Shown here: positions 12,866-24,371 of the stretch, one piece after another
Position numbering within the stretch: position 1 is the stretch's first letter
How the letters are laid out: each line of letters opens with the position of its first letter
Origin: Ligustrum vulgare
Taxonomy: Eukaryota; Streptophyta; Magnoliopsida; Lamiales; Oleaceae
Direction: 5' to 3'
DNA length: 64,000 bases
Assembly (NCBI GenBank): GCA_963555705.1
Contig: OY743172.1
Span: forward strand, 21,141,446 to 21,205,445
The notes under the pieces: generated by a model
Database searches by the model: none
Told to the model about the DNA's origin: nothing
Seen by the model: only the letters and a program-made list of their open reading frames with translations
Position numbers and translations under genes: made by a program

Positions 12866-13312
12866 AGATTTACTTTATCCAGTGCTAGAAATCTAACCAG
12901 CATTAGTAAATCCCTCTAATATTATCGAAACTTTTCAATAATGAATACCTCAATTTTGGTTTTGGTTTTTTTTCCCCTTCTTTTTTAGCAACCAAGAACT
13001 TTTCCAATAGCCTTTTAATAGTTCTTACTCGGATTATTAGTATATCTTCTTAATTTACTAATCACAAATGCTATGTCCGACATTTGTGATCCAAAATAAA
13101 TTGTGAAATATGAATTTTTAATTTGTAACCGAAAAATAAGTTATGAGCAAATAATTTTATAATTTGTGATCAAAAATTAGTCGTGACCTATAAATTTTGT
13201 GATTTGTGACCGGAAAATAAGTTTGACCTTTAATATTGGGTAAACATCACAAATGGTCCCTAACATTTAAATTTACCGTTAACTTTCTTGCGAAAATGAT
13301 CCCCAACGTTTA

Positions 13313-14169
13313 GGGGCCGTTCTCTTTGTGTTTCGATTTTGAATTTTGAGTTTTCGATTTTGTTTTGAATTTTGGTTGTTTGTTTTGGGATTGCTGAAAA
13401 CATGCTCTCTTTGTGATTTTGGAAAACTGTTTTAAAAAATAGAAAACTGAAAATTGCGTTTACTTTGTAATATTCTTATATATTTATTTTATGATATTTT
13501 ATATGTAAAAAATGGTTGATTTGTTGAATTATATTAATTTTAATGTCAATAAATCAGTTAGTTCTCTATGTCAATAAATTCATCATTAATATTGTTTCAG
13601 CTAAACAAAAATCCAACCACATATCAACAAAATCTTAACATGGATCTATATATAATGACAAAATAATATAAGAATTTCAAGTGAAGGAAGTGTTTCACAT
13701 TTACAAAAAAAAAAAAAAAAATCTTAACACGAATCTATATATAATGGCAAAATAACATAAAAATTTAAAGTGAAGAAAGTGTCTCACATTTACAAAAAAA
13801 AAAAAAAAATTTAACATGGATCTATATATAATGGCAAAATAACATAAGAATTTCAAGTGAAAGAAGTGTCTCACATTTACAAAAAAAAAAAAAAAAAAAA
13901 AAAACACGGATCTATATATAATGGCAAAATAATATAAGAATTTCAAGTGAAGGAAGTGTCTCACATTTACAAAAAAAAGTCCAAAATGAGCGTTTTGGAT
14001 TTTTTAACATAAAACATCCAAAACACAATAAACTCGTTTTGAGTTTCCTTTGTAATTTTTTTGTAGTTTGAAAAACTAATTTCTGAAAATGGGTAAAGTG
14101 AACGCTTTTTAAATATTTCAAAAAATCGAAAACTCAAAATATGCTGAAAATAGCAAAGAGAACAGAGCT
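13313..14169. mobile_element. PIF/Harbinger-like non-autonomous element 1
   Basis: The left end is GGGGCCGTTCTCTTTG and the right end is the complement of a word ending TGTTCTCTTTG. TTA flanks both sides (13310-13312 and 14170-14172), as expected for PIF/Harbinger. Its 5' part (to about 13590) and 3' part (from about 13980) match the two ends of element 2, so it looks like a deletion derivative whose middle was replaced by a tandem array. Confidence 0.75.
13633..13980. repeat. tandem array, about four units of 85-95 bp separated by A-runs
   Basis: Each unit contains GGATCTATATATAATGGCAA (with small changes), then AAGTGAAG-AAGTGTCTCACATT, and ends in a run of 8 to 24 A. Unit length varies mainly through the A-runs. 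Repeated peptides translated from this stretch on the - strand are artefacts of the array. Confidence 0.85.
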
Positions 14170-14650
14170 TTAGGGGTCGTTCTCTTTGTGTTTTGATTTT
14201 GAATTTTGAGTTTTGAATGTTGTTTTGAGTTTTGGATTTTGGTTGTTTATTTTGGGATTGCTGAAAACATGTTCTTTTTGTACTTTTGGAAAACTGTTTT
14301 CAAAAATAGAAAACTGGAAAATGCGTTTACTTTGTAATTTTTAGAAATTTTTTTTTGGTGATACTTTATATGTAAAAAATTGTTGATTTGTTGAATTATA
14401 TTAAGTTTAATGTCCATAAATCAGTCAGTCCTCTATTCAACAAACATTTGGTTATTATAGCAACATAAAAAACTTGAAATCAAAAGTAATTAATATATAT
14501 TAGTTCATTTATTACATATTAGTTCAATTGTAACAACATCAAGCCATTGTGAATGGGAAAAATATGCACAATTCATCTTTTATACAAAAAAGTTAATTCA
14601 AGAAACAAATTATTTTAATGCAATTAAACTCATCTCCTGGAATACTCATT

Positions 14651-15154
14651 CTACATTTGCGTAGCTATCTCATCTCTGACTTGTACCATTTGACATGTTT
14701 GACTAGCATCAAATTGTATAACATCTTGATCTTCACTGGACCCTGAGACTTCTGGGAATATCATGTTCTCTACTGAATACTCAGTGAACAATCTATCAAG
14801 CGCATCCTCTTGGCGAATGAAATTATGTATCGCACAGTATGTGGTTGGAATTTGTCTTTACCTTTTGAGTGGGTAATTGGTAATATACTTCAAGAAATCC
14901 AATGTGTAATATAAAAACAAGCTTTGCATACTCACTAGTACCAGAGAGATTATTACTGCTGAAACTAAAACCATATTTTTACTCAAGTTTTTCAACAAAT
15001 TACATTCATCATCAACCAGTCCAATAATCCACTTCCTACAAGATAAACACTGAACATGTAAACACATTATTGAAACAAATTGAGATTTACGGTGTAGAAA
15101 AGACCACATATCAGAACAAGATGAGCATGAGATCGTTTGTCGCATTGTGAACAA
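14651..15154 (-). pseudogene. Harbinger transposase (HARBI1/ALP1-type nuclease) C-terminal relic
   Basis: The supportable part is the C-terminal end. In one frame from about 14900 down to the stop at 14651-14653 it reads FLKYITNYPLKR, stop, RQIPTTYCAIHNFIRQED and then ALDRLFTEYSVENMIFPE. The CxxHNFIR-type block is characteristic of plant Harbinger DDE nucleases. The in-frame TAA at 14858-14860 probably arose from a Gln codon. The N-terminal part of the 98-codon open stretch (to 15154) is not recognisable, and the catalytic DDE residues are not preserved, so the element cannot move itself. Confidence 0.7.
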
Positions 15155-15669
15155 CCAGGTCTTCCACTAAATTCATTCAACTACATCCTACTTCAAAATT
15201 AAAAAAAATATCTCACATTTACCAAAAAATGAAAATAAAAATCTCACTAATAATATCTTTTTAATGTTTGAAGCCACACAATCAGCAATAACACCTACAT
15301 TCTTTCCATATCATATATATAATAAGCAATTCACATCAGCACACACAGTATTCCATACAAATTTGTTACACTGGGCGCTAAAACATATAATGTCGACGAG
15401 CTTCATAAAACATTTAATCGAGATTAATGTAAACAAGGAATCTCTAATTGTCATTTATCCTTGGCCTAGCCAACTTCAATTGAGAATTCGGATTCATCGA
15501 ATTGAGTTAATGGATTGCTGCAAAATTCAAATTGGAACCTATAATTCTGTCATAAAAATTGCACTTTGCCAAACTTTGAAGAAATTTAACATACACAAAT
15601 CTTAAGTCAAAACACTGAAATTAAGCCCAAAACTATAATCAATTTTGTAAAATTTTTTAATGTTTGTAA

Positions 15670-15673
<4 letters not shown>

Positions 15674-15717
<44 letters not shown>
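15674..15717. repeat. TA microsatellite with adjacent hairpin
   Basis: There are about 22 TA repeats, followed at 15719-15775 by AGCAGTG and its complement CACTGCT around further TATATA runs, which can form a small cruciform. It lies inside Harbinger element 2. Confidence 0.85.
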
Positions 15718-15720
<3 letters not shown>

Positions 15721-17740
15721 GCAGTGATACATATATATAGCCACTGCTATATATACATATATATAGCAGTGGTCCTCCGTGTATATGTATAAATTTATAT
15801 ATATAGATCGAGACCCAAATACGTTAAATATTCAAAAAATTTCACAAGAAATCGGTAGATCTACAAGGAATAAGGAACAAAAATACAAATGTACATACAA
15901 GAAAAGTGAGAGAAATAGAGATAACCTAAGTCCGGTAATGAAGTCGTCGAAAGTAGGGTTGTGGGTCTTCAACAACGTCGTCGTCGATCATCGGAACCAG
16001 TGTCGTCAGCAACCGATAGCTGTGGAGGCGTACAAGATTGAAGGAGAAAGACCCAGCAGATGGAAAGCTAGATGGAGAGAGAAAGAGGACCTTTCATCTT
16101 TTGTTTTTTTTTTTCTGGGCCGAACGTGAACAGTGTCGGGGTTGTCCAAAACGTGCGTTTTGGACTTTTTAATCCAAAATGTCCAAAACGTGATAAACTC
16201 GTTTTGAGTTTTGTTTGTAATTTTTTTTTTTTTTTGGTGTTTTGGAAAACGAATTTTTGGAAATGGACAAAGTGAACGCATTTTCGATATTTCCAAAAAT
16301 TCAAAACTGGCCCAAAATAGCAAAGAGAACGGGTCCTTAGATTTTGGCATTTATACCCTCAGAATCACAAAACGTTGCGAAAATGGTCCCTACCTTTAGA
16401 TTCCGTTAGTTTCCACTGTTAAAAACATGTAAATAACACAAATGGTCCATAAACTTTGAGTTTCTTGTGATAATAGTCCATAACATATTAAGATCATATT
16501 TGACATATTTTATTTGTAACCTCAAAACGTTTTGGCGTATTTAGTCTCTAATATACTAAATTCGTAAATATTTGGCATATTTAGTTTTTAACATATTAAT
16601 CCCCTATTTGAGACCAATTATTTCAAATAATGTGGTTTGTAATTATAATTTTTTGAAGAATTTGTGATTAAAAAAACTTGAATTTATTTGTATATTATTT
16701 TATTGATTGAATGTGTGGTTGAAAACGTGTTTTAAAAAAATAAAGTTTATTCTAGATTTTTAAAGTGCACGATAAAATATTTAACAAAAAATCACTGCAT
16801 TAACATTTAAACCTATTGGTAAAAGAAAAATAATAAATTCATGGAGTATAAATTAACAAATATATTGGACATTATTTTAGGAATAGAATAACAAATATGT
16901 TTTTATCAGTTCTACTTTCGATTTCGATTTTGAAAATCGATCGACGTGAAAAGTAAGTTAAGGGGAATTTGGGTTAAAAAGTAAGTTTTTTTTTTTTTTT
17001 GAATGCATAGAGTAAAAAAATTATTAAAACGAGTTTTGAAAAAAATGAAATTTTGAAAATCGATGTTAATCAGTTCTCAAAATCGAAAATCCAAAATAGA
17101 ACTGATAAAAACATATTTGTTATTCAATTCCTAAAATGATGTTCAATGTATTTGTTTATTTATGTTTCATGAATTATTTAATAATTTTTATTTTTTATTT
17201 TTACCAAAAGATGGAACTATTAATGCGGTGAATTTTTGTTAAATATTTTATTGTGCACTTTAGAAATCCGGAATAAGCTTTGTTTTTTTAAAACTCGTTT
17301 TCAACCATACATTCCATCAATAAAATAATTTACAAATAAATTCATTTTTTAATCATTAATTCTTCAAAAAATTACAATTAAAGCTACATTATTTGAAATA
17401 ATTGGTTTCAAACAAGAGCTTAATATATTAGGGACTAAATACGCCAAACGTATATTGACTTAATATGTTAGGGACTAAAGATGCAAACGTTTGAAGGTTA
17501 CAAATTAAATACGCCGAAAACGACCTTAATATGTTATGAACTATTATCGCAAGAAATTGAAAGGTTAGATACAATGTGTACTATTTACACGTTTTTAACA
17601 GTTGATACTAACATAATCTAATGGTATGGACCATTTACGCAACGTTTGGTGATTTTGATGATATAAATGTCAAAATCTAAACGTTGGGAACCATTTTCGC
17701 AAGAAACTTAAAAGTTGAGGATCATTTGCGTTGTTTACCC

Positions 17741-19408
17741 AATGCTGTGGTCGAATAATAATTGTGACCAACTAATTTGATTATTTGTGATCGAAAATAA
17801 ATTGTAATTGAAAATTAAGTTGTGATCAAATAATTTTATAATGCATGATATAGAAATATCATAATTTGTGACCTATAAAATTTATTATTTTTTTTACCGT
17901 GACCATAAATTGTATAATTGTAATCTTAAACTATTTTATTAAGAAAATATATTTAATTACTTATTTTTTTAATTAAAATCCTTATTTTTGAATTAAAACT
18001 TCAAGTTTCTTAAATTTTAAATTGTATCTTTTAAAACCATTTAAGCATCTCTAATGGTCTATCAATTGGGGAAAAACACATTGCCACATAGGTAAAACAA
18101 ATAATGATATGAAAATTTAATCTCCAATGGTTAGTATGCATGCCTATGTGGCGCTGACGTGACATGAATATTATCTGGTATTATGTTCAGATATAGATAA
18201 CTTGCTAAATAAAATATTGAAGATACACGTATACAAAAAAAATTATAAACAATAATCATTGGAAATAAGCTTTAAATTCCACTAACTATTTTATCAATAT
18301 AGGTAGGATAATTATCTACTTAAGTACCACATAAATCAAAATATTCATAAACCATTAGAGATGTTCTTAAATATGTTTTCTTCCCTTTCATTTTTTCTAT
18401 CCAAATAAAGTAAAATATTAATTGTAACCACCCATTCATTATCGTTCATTAAACCCTTATTTATCTTCGATAATTATATTTGCACCACAATTTCTTATAA
18501 TTACACTATATTTTAATTGTATTATTGGTTCGTAATTTTTATAGATTATTATATTTATGTTCTTTATTTTTTCATCAAGTTTTTATCATTAAATTTTCAG
18601 CAATTATCAAATTTTATCTTTCATGATGATTTTCGTCCAATTTTTTTATTATTATCTTGCTTTAAACAATGAACAAGTATTCAATTAAAATTTTGATTTT
18701 TTTACATGTTAAGTGTACAAGCGGTAAGCAAATTTTTTTAATCTCTCTTAATAAATTTTTTGACATAAATTGATAGAAGAGACGAGATATATTAATTAAT
18801 GAAAGAATTAAAATATGAATACAATGAAAAAGAGTTGGAGAACATAATTGTAATATTAATTAAAGGTTATGAATATTTCTTATAATTAAAATATGGTGCA
18901 CATATAACAAGATTAAGATATGGTGACAATATATGTAGCCTTTTATCTTTCATTCCATTTGCGTTCTAATCTACTTTTTTCTATTTTTAGCAGAAGTCAA
19001 AAACTATGTATTCATATTATCCCCAGCCTCGCTATGTTAACAAGGATTTGACAAAAGCTTTTACGTGCGGGTGTGGGACTGGTAATCATTACTCTTGACC
19101 CACATATTATCTGTGAAAATTTTTGTCAAGTTTTTTTATCAAACTCTTTGTTAGAATAATATAATTCAATTATCTCGATCTTCGTCCACGTTTGACATTT
19201 CCACCACAATCCCGCTTAAAAGTTACTAATAATTTTAATCTGAGGCTAAGAAATAACCTAACATAAATAAAATATAAAAATTCGGAGGCGTTTTTTGAGG
19301 GGAAAAAACAGTTTTTTTGGTTTTTTTTACGTATGTCCAGATAATTGGAGGGTTAAAAATTGGAGAGAGAAAAAATGTGTGATTAAAAAATTGTATTGAA
19401 AATTATAG

Positions 19409-19442
<34 letters not shown>

Positions 19443-19561
19443 TACAACCGAACAGAGAAGCCCGCAGGTTGCAAAATCACACCATCATTGGTCTAATTTT
19501 TTTCTAGCTTATAGCACAAGAGAAGCCAGAAAGGGAGGGAGGGAGGGGGGGGGGGGGGGAA
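17741..19561. other. intergenic, AT-rich, no gene seen
   Basis: At 17745-17900 words such as TTTGTGATCGAAAATAAATT repeat a block found at 13080-13235 in the same orientation on the other side of the foldback element, so that element seems to have landed in an existing local repeat. A MITE lies at 18045-18366. An A-run (about 19414-19440) and a purine run of GGGA repeats passing into about 16 G (19532-19559) end the stretch. Confidence 0.6.
18045..18366. mobile_element. MITE with GCATCTCTAATGG ends
   Basis: The left end is GCATCTCTAATGG and the right end is the complement of ACATCTCTAATGG. TAA/TTA lies at the borders. It is 322 bp, AT-rich and non-coding. It probably belongs to the Tourist group, but this is not certain. 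Confidence 0.6.
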
Positions 19562-20125
19562 TCAATAGTGGAGCACATAGACATTATACTCAACAGTGGC
19601 ATCTCCAGTCTTGAGATCAAAAGTATGTGTTCTTGCCTGAACATAGCCGCGACAAAATCGAAAAACCCCACTCCCTCCAATCACCGGCATCTCCCTCACC
19701 TTATTGAAAACTGCATTTCTCCCCATTACTGTGATCGTACTTCCATTGTATTTCCCCTCATCAAATACAAAATTCATCGTCATCAAAAGCCCTAATTCTT
19801 CTTGCGAAGCCAAAGCGTAAAACCCTTGTGCTCTTCCAACCATTTTGGAATTCAAATCTGGCCCTATTGTTAGTGGATTGTCGATCATACTTATCGTGCC
19901 GAATCCGCTGGATGCTGGAACATTTGATGGTGGGTTAACAATTTTGATTGATGTTGGTTTTTTCCCACTTAAAATGTCGTGCCAATAAACTCGGAAATTA
20001 GTGAGTTTTTCCTTGCGAAATCCGAGCATGTTAGCGTCAACTTCTGCTGGAAAATCATTCTGCAATTCGCCGGACACGGAAGAAAAGAGAAGGGAGATCG
20101 TGAAGATACAGAAAACTGCGGCCAT
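19562..20125 (-). CDS. dirigent protein
   Basis: Dirigent proteins steer the stereochemistry of phenoxy-radical coupling in the apoplast (lignans, lignin and related products). This ORF has 187 residues and one exon, as usual for the family. The first 19 residues ([19 protein letters not shown]) form a signal peptide. The mature part has the family landmarks: [71 protein letters not shown] and [20 protein letters not shown], which form the eight-stranded beta-barrel. Start ATG 20123-20125, stop TGA 19562-19564. The sequence fits the larger plant DIR subgroups rather than the pinoresinol-forming ones, but I cannot assign a product. No defect was seen. Confidence 0.93.
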   Translation of the reverse strand: MAAVFCIFTISLLFSSVSGELQNDFPAEVDANMLGFRKEKLTNFRVYWHDILSGKKPTSIKIVNPPSNVPASSGFGTISMIDNPLTIGPDLNSKMVGRAQGFYALASQEELGLLMTMNFVFDEGKYNGSTITVMGRNAVFNKVREMPVIGGSGVFRFCRGYVQARTHTFDLKTGDATVEYNVYVLHY

Positions 20126-20176
20126 GGAATTAAGTGGAAGAAGAATTGGGCGTGTGTTTGGGCAGTGCTTTGTGCT

Positions 20177-20186
20177 CTATAAATAG
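20177..20186 (-). promoter_or_regulatory. possible TATA element of the dirigent gene
   Basis: CTATTTATAG lies about 52 bp upstream of the start codon on the - strand. This would give a leader of about 20-30 bases. It is an AT-rich match only. Confidence 0.35.
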
Positions 20187-20467
20187 TGGAAATTATAGTT
20201 TCGGTGGTCACGCTTGTCAAACTTTATAGGCAAAATTATAATTTTTTTTCCAAGCTCGTCAAATATTATAATTACCTTTGTTATAAAAATCTGGTCACGC
20301 TTATGTTTGAAACTCAGACTTTTTACGTTCTGTCACGCTTCGCGTTTTACCTGTGTTTTCCTCGTTCATTATCGAGTTTTTTTTGTGTTTAAACTTGAAA
20401 CTCAATCACGTCGCTTCGTTACGTTTTATGTATTTTAGAACATTGTGTATGATTTTTGAGATTGAAC

Positions 20468-20984
20468 TTTGAAGTCAAAGCCGGTCCTGAGCATAGGCGA
20501 GCAAGGCCGTCGCTTAGGGCCCCCGACCAATAAAGGCCCCCAAAATTGAAAAAATCAAACTCATTGTTTTACATATATATATATACTATGAAAGTAGGGT
20601 AATAAATAATAATTTAAGTTTAGCACAATTGGTAGAATAGTGGAATGTAATTTTTACTTATGCTATAGGTCACTGGTTCAATTCTTTAGACTTAAAGATT
20701 TATTTTTCTTTTATTTTTAGTGTTTTTAACCAATAAATATCAATCACATATAAAAAATTTGTGAAATATAGCTGTGAAAATATCTATAAAAATATTAAAT
20801 GTCAAATATGTTGTAAAAAATTTAATAGGTTTTTTAATATTTAGTTATTACTTATAGTTATTAATTATTGAATTTTTGAAATTGTCAATGGAAAGTTTTG
20901 TATTTGACCTAAGACTTTAATAAATTTTGAAGTTGAAGGCTCGCTTAGGGCCCCTCAAAACTCAGGATAGGCCTTGTTTGAAGT
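20468..20984. mobile_element. non-autonomous hAT element, 501 bp, with perfect 8-bp target duplication
   Basis: TTTGAAGT occurs at 20468-20475 and again at 20977-20984. The element between them (20476-20976) starts CAAAGCCGGTCCTGAG and ends with the complement of CAAGGCCTATCCTGAG. A GCTTAGGGCCCC word occurs near each end in opposite orientation. The 8-bp duplication and CA-starting ends fit hAT. The interior has no ORF. Confidence 0.88.
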
Positions 20985-23004
20985 GTGAAAAGAAAAAGTG
21001 TTGCATAGTGACGTAGTCTTCCAACACTCTGGACTAACGATACAATATTAGTTTTTGGTTCTGATTTGAGGTCATAGTCAACAATTAATTTTAACTATAT
21101 ATTTATGATCCACAATTTTTCAACTATATATCTTATCAATTTTTATGAAAATCTCTTAAAAATATAATTTTAATTTATACCAAACAAGCTCTTAATATTA
21201 TTTTTGTTGGGTAATGCTAAGATAAGACAAAATCATGAAGCAAGAAGAAAATATATGATTAATTTTTAACGTCTGAGATGCGCAATAAATTTTTAGATGT
21301 AAGAAAGATATTATAGCGTACGTACTCTCCATTTCCATTTATTTTCTCTACTTGTTAAAAAGATATTCAATCCAAGATTCTTTAAATCAAAAGGAAATTT
21401 TCATATATCAACTAATAAAGTAAATTTGACCCCCGGGGCACTAATAATTGGAACAAAAATCGTTTTTTAAGTTACTTTGGATTTAATATTTTATATTTCA
21501 TTTAATTCACGTCCAACTTTTTTTTTTGGGGGGACATTTCTTTTCAAACTTAAACAGCACGGCATGTGAACATAAAAAGCAGCTTATATTTTCCAGCGTA
21601 CAAATGCTTAGAGTTGACGTCAATGCCTGAACACCATGTGTCGGCAAACAAAAGTTTATGATTGACTTCACACGACACGCTTTTTAAAACCTACTTCCAC
21701 GCTTTTAAAGCAATCTTGCCTTGCACTCAAATTCATACAGAGCACGTTCAACCAAGCTTAGAGGTGGCAAAACCTCAACAATTACCAAATCTAGTGTACT
21801 ACTGTATTTTTAAGTAGACTGGGTCGATCCAATCAAAAAATACTTCTTACTTCTTTTTATTGAGTTTGGTAATCAGTAATAACTTAACGGATTGAATCAA
21901 CCAATCAATCAATCAAGGCAAAACAACACGACCTATACTTTTACCGAGCAAGTTTAGTAGGTCGAACTTGGTCTGTTCATTAGAAACTCCAACTAGGCTT
22001 AAAAATACGTGCACGGTACAGACGACAAAATGACGATTTTCACTTGAAAAGTATTAGTGAAATTGCAGGCCTTGCGATTGCAAAAACTTAGCTTGCTGGG
22101 ATTGCAAGTTGAGTGCTATCAAGTTGTGCATTGCAGTCGCAAGGGTTAGTCAGGAGGCACCTCTTAGTGCCTAATGCAGTTTTTTGGTACCAAAATGTAT
22201 CATTTTGTCCAAGAATCATATACTTTCGTATATAGTGGATTGATTACTATAAATAGTGTGTTATGTTAGTAAAAAAACAAGTCGAGAAAAATATCCATCT
22301 ATTTCACATAAATCTTGAGATCACTTCCACAAACTTAAACTCATTGTCATTGGTTTTCTTGTTTTCGAGTAATCATTGTGCTTTGAATGTACTCAATTTG
22401 TAGACTTCATTAATCCACTAAAGTCATTTGCATCAAACTCTAATTACCTCGATCGAGAGGGGATAAATGTACTTTTAGGACAGTAATCTCGAATCAAGTT
22501 TGAACATTATTTTTGTCACCATTTCTGCCTTTCCGGTGTTCCTTCAATTCAATTTTAGATTTTGTATCATGGTTATGATCCTTATATTGAAGTGTTCGGT
22601 TCGTGGTTCTTCATTTGATGTGAAGTCGTTTCGTCTCCAATTCTCGTGAGTAACTTTCTAACAACCTAAAAGTATATTTTGGCCAATGAAGACGAGATCA
22701 CTTGATGAATCTTGAATAATGATGTTACTTGGTCTCTACCGAAACAATTTTTTATGGTAAGTTATATATGAATGTATGTGACGTTTACTTCAATAGTCAT
22801 TTGTGAAAGTGAATTTAACAAAGGATAAAAAAAAAATTATCTGAAACTTCTAAATCATTTAATCTGGGAAGAAAAGAGACTAAAAATCATACAAGCTTAT
22901 ATAACTGTATGGTCATTCATAACGAGAACATTTCATGTTAAATTTGAAGTATATGCTCTTTCGATAATTTTGTTTTTATATAAAAATCGTTTTTACGAGA
23001 AGAC
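20985..23004. other. intergenic, AT-rich, possible old LTR
   Basis: No gene is seen. At about 22060-22270 there are repeated TTGCGATTGCAA and TTGCAGTCGCAAGG-type words followed by CTATAAATAG, which could be a decayed LTR with its TATA box. The gypsy element begins at 23005. Confidence 0.4.
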
Positions 23005-23674
23005 TGTTGACCACAAAATCCGGCTGGACCTTGGACCAACACGTCTCAGCTCCTCCCTCTTGAACACGTGGATCTCTTGCGCACTGTGACAAACAATCAG
23101 TTTGTAAAGGGGGCCGAGGTGGCTCCCGTTTGCATTCTGATGCCTAAGTCAGTGCCCATGTCAAGCAAATACAATTTGAGTACGGGAAATATAAGTGCGT
23201 AAAAGAGAGAAAAGGGAGTGAGAGTAAATATTTAGTTAAGAGAGTAAAAATGCTAACCCTTAACTTGAAGATAATTGTGCTTCATTTATAGAGGAACTTC
23301 TTGTCTCGGATCACGACACGTGGCGTACTTTACACTTGTCATCACCCTAGTTCATGGATGTGACAACCTTGCTTTTCAATCGTAATCATTGCTACATTTC
23401 GTAGGAGATGGACGCCTGTCACGTATTGGTAAATGCGGTGTCCCATCACTGACTCCATCTCTCTTCTGGTCATCGCCATAAAGCGCCCCGACTGAGCATA
23501 AATCACATTGGCTAGGCGTTAACCAGGTTGGCTAAAGAGGTTTGCTTGACGTACCACCTCGGCATTCATCCCAAAGTGATATTTTAGGCCTTTGCTGTGG
23601 GTTAAGGTCCGCTGGGCCACTATTGGGCCTTCGCTGGTAGATCACTGTACCTTTCTTTGGGCCAGGATGCAACA
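23005..23674 (-). repeat. 3' LTR of the Tat gypsy element
   Basis: It matches 31606-32276 almost base for base along its whole length. In element orientation it begins TGTTGCATCC and ends GTCAACA. Confidence 0.95.
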
Positions 23675-24371
23675 CTAGTCCCTCAAATCCGAATGGATCA
23701 TTCATGGTCGTGTAGGATTTGCCATAATTTCCCAGCATTTAACTTTTTAGGGAGTCAATAATGATATTCCTTATGTAAGGTTCGGATCCATATTATAGCC
23801 GATCTTATGCCTCGGATTTTACCTCCTAAATGGGAGCCGGGACCGTACTAACGCGCTTCTTAGGCGGCTCATTTAATTCAGAGGGGCGATTGGTACCTAT
23901 TTCCAAAAAATATATATATAAAATGGGAGGGGAGTAGTATCTCGCTGCGGGTGGTATTCACTGTGGTAGCTGAACGGTTTTGTCCCTCCCTTTGACGGCT
24001 GACGCTTTGATTAGCCCATTCTCCAAGAAGCATGGGTTAACCACATTAATCATACGGCTCACGAAGATCAATGAATCTAGATTGTTGGGATCCCTATAAA
24101 TCCTTCTTCATTTCATTATTTTCCCTTTTTACCACTTTCTAAGAGTCTTTTGCAGTAATACCCTGGCGAAAGCTTGCTCCGTTTCTCTCTTTCCTGCAAG
24201 TTTCAAGTCTTCTCCTCAAGGGCTTTCTACCCAGCGTCCGCCTTTACTGTTCCACAGTTTCTTTACCGGCGAGTTCTCCATTCCCAGTGCACAATTTCAC
24301 GCATTCGTCACCTGAAGGTAAACCTCTTGGTCTCTGTATATGCGAAACTTTTCTATTTTTAGTTTCTCATT

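Larger units (their letters stand above)
14173..16336. mobile_element. PIF/Harbinger-like element 2, with transposase relic
   Basis: The left end is GGGGTCGTTCTCTTTG and the right end is the complement of GGACCCGTTCTCTTTG. It is flanked by TTA at 14170-14172 (shared with element 1) and 16337-16339. It holds a broken Harbinger nuclease on the - strand and a long TA microsatellite. Its size (2.16 kb) is short for an autonomous element. Confidence 0.8.
13238..17740. mobile_element. long foldback element, split by nested Harbinger insertions
   Basis: The outer ends are GGGTAAACATCACAAATGG (13238) and the complement of GGGTAAACAACGCAAATG (ending 17740). The right arm runs about 17050-17740. Its inverted partner is in two pieces, 13238-13312 and 16340 to about 16930, because 13313-16336 was inserted between them. 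The arms are roughly 670-690 bp around a short loop near 16935-17045 and have many differences, so the element is old. There is no ORF. It could be a MULE- or Foldback-type element; no clear target duplication was found. Confidence 0.7.

Noticed and set aside
13701..13964. Open frame on the - strand with three repeated peptide blocks
   Set aside because: It is the translation of the A-run-punctuated tandem array in a Harbinger element, not a repeat protein gene.
13633..13980. Regularly spaced repeats, CRISPR-like at first sight
   Set aside because: The genome is plant nuclear, the 'spacers' are A-runs and repeat-derived, and there are no cas genes.
16006..16350. Overlapping ORFs on both strands at the end of Harbinger element 2
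   Set aside because: They cross the terminal repeat (GTTTTGGACTTTT words), and the same region in element 1 is not open.
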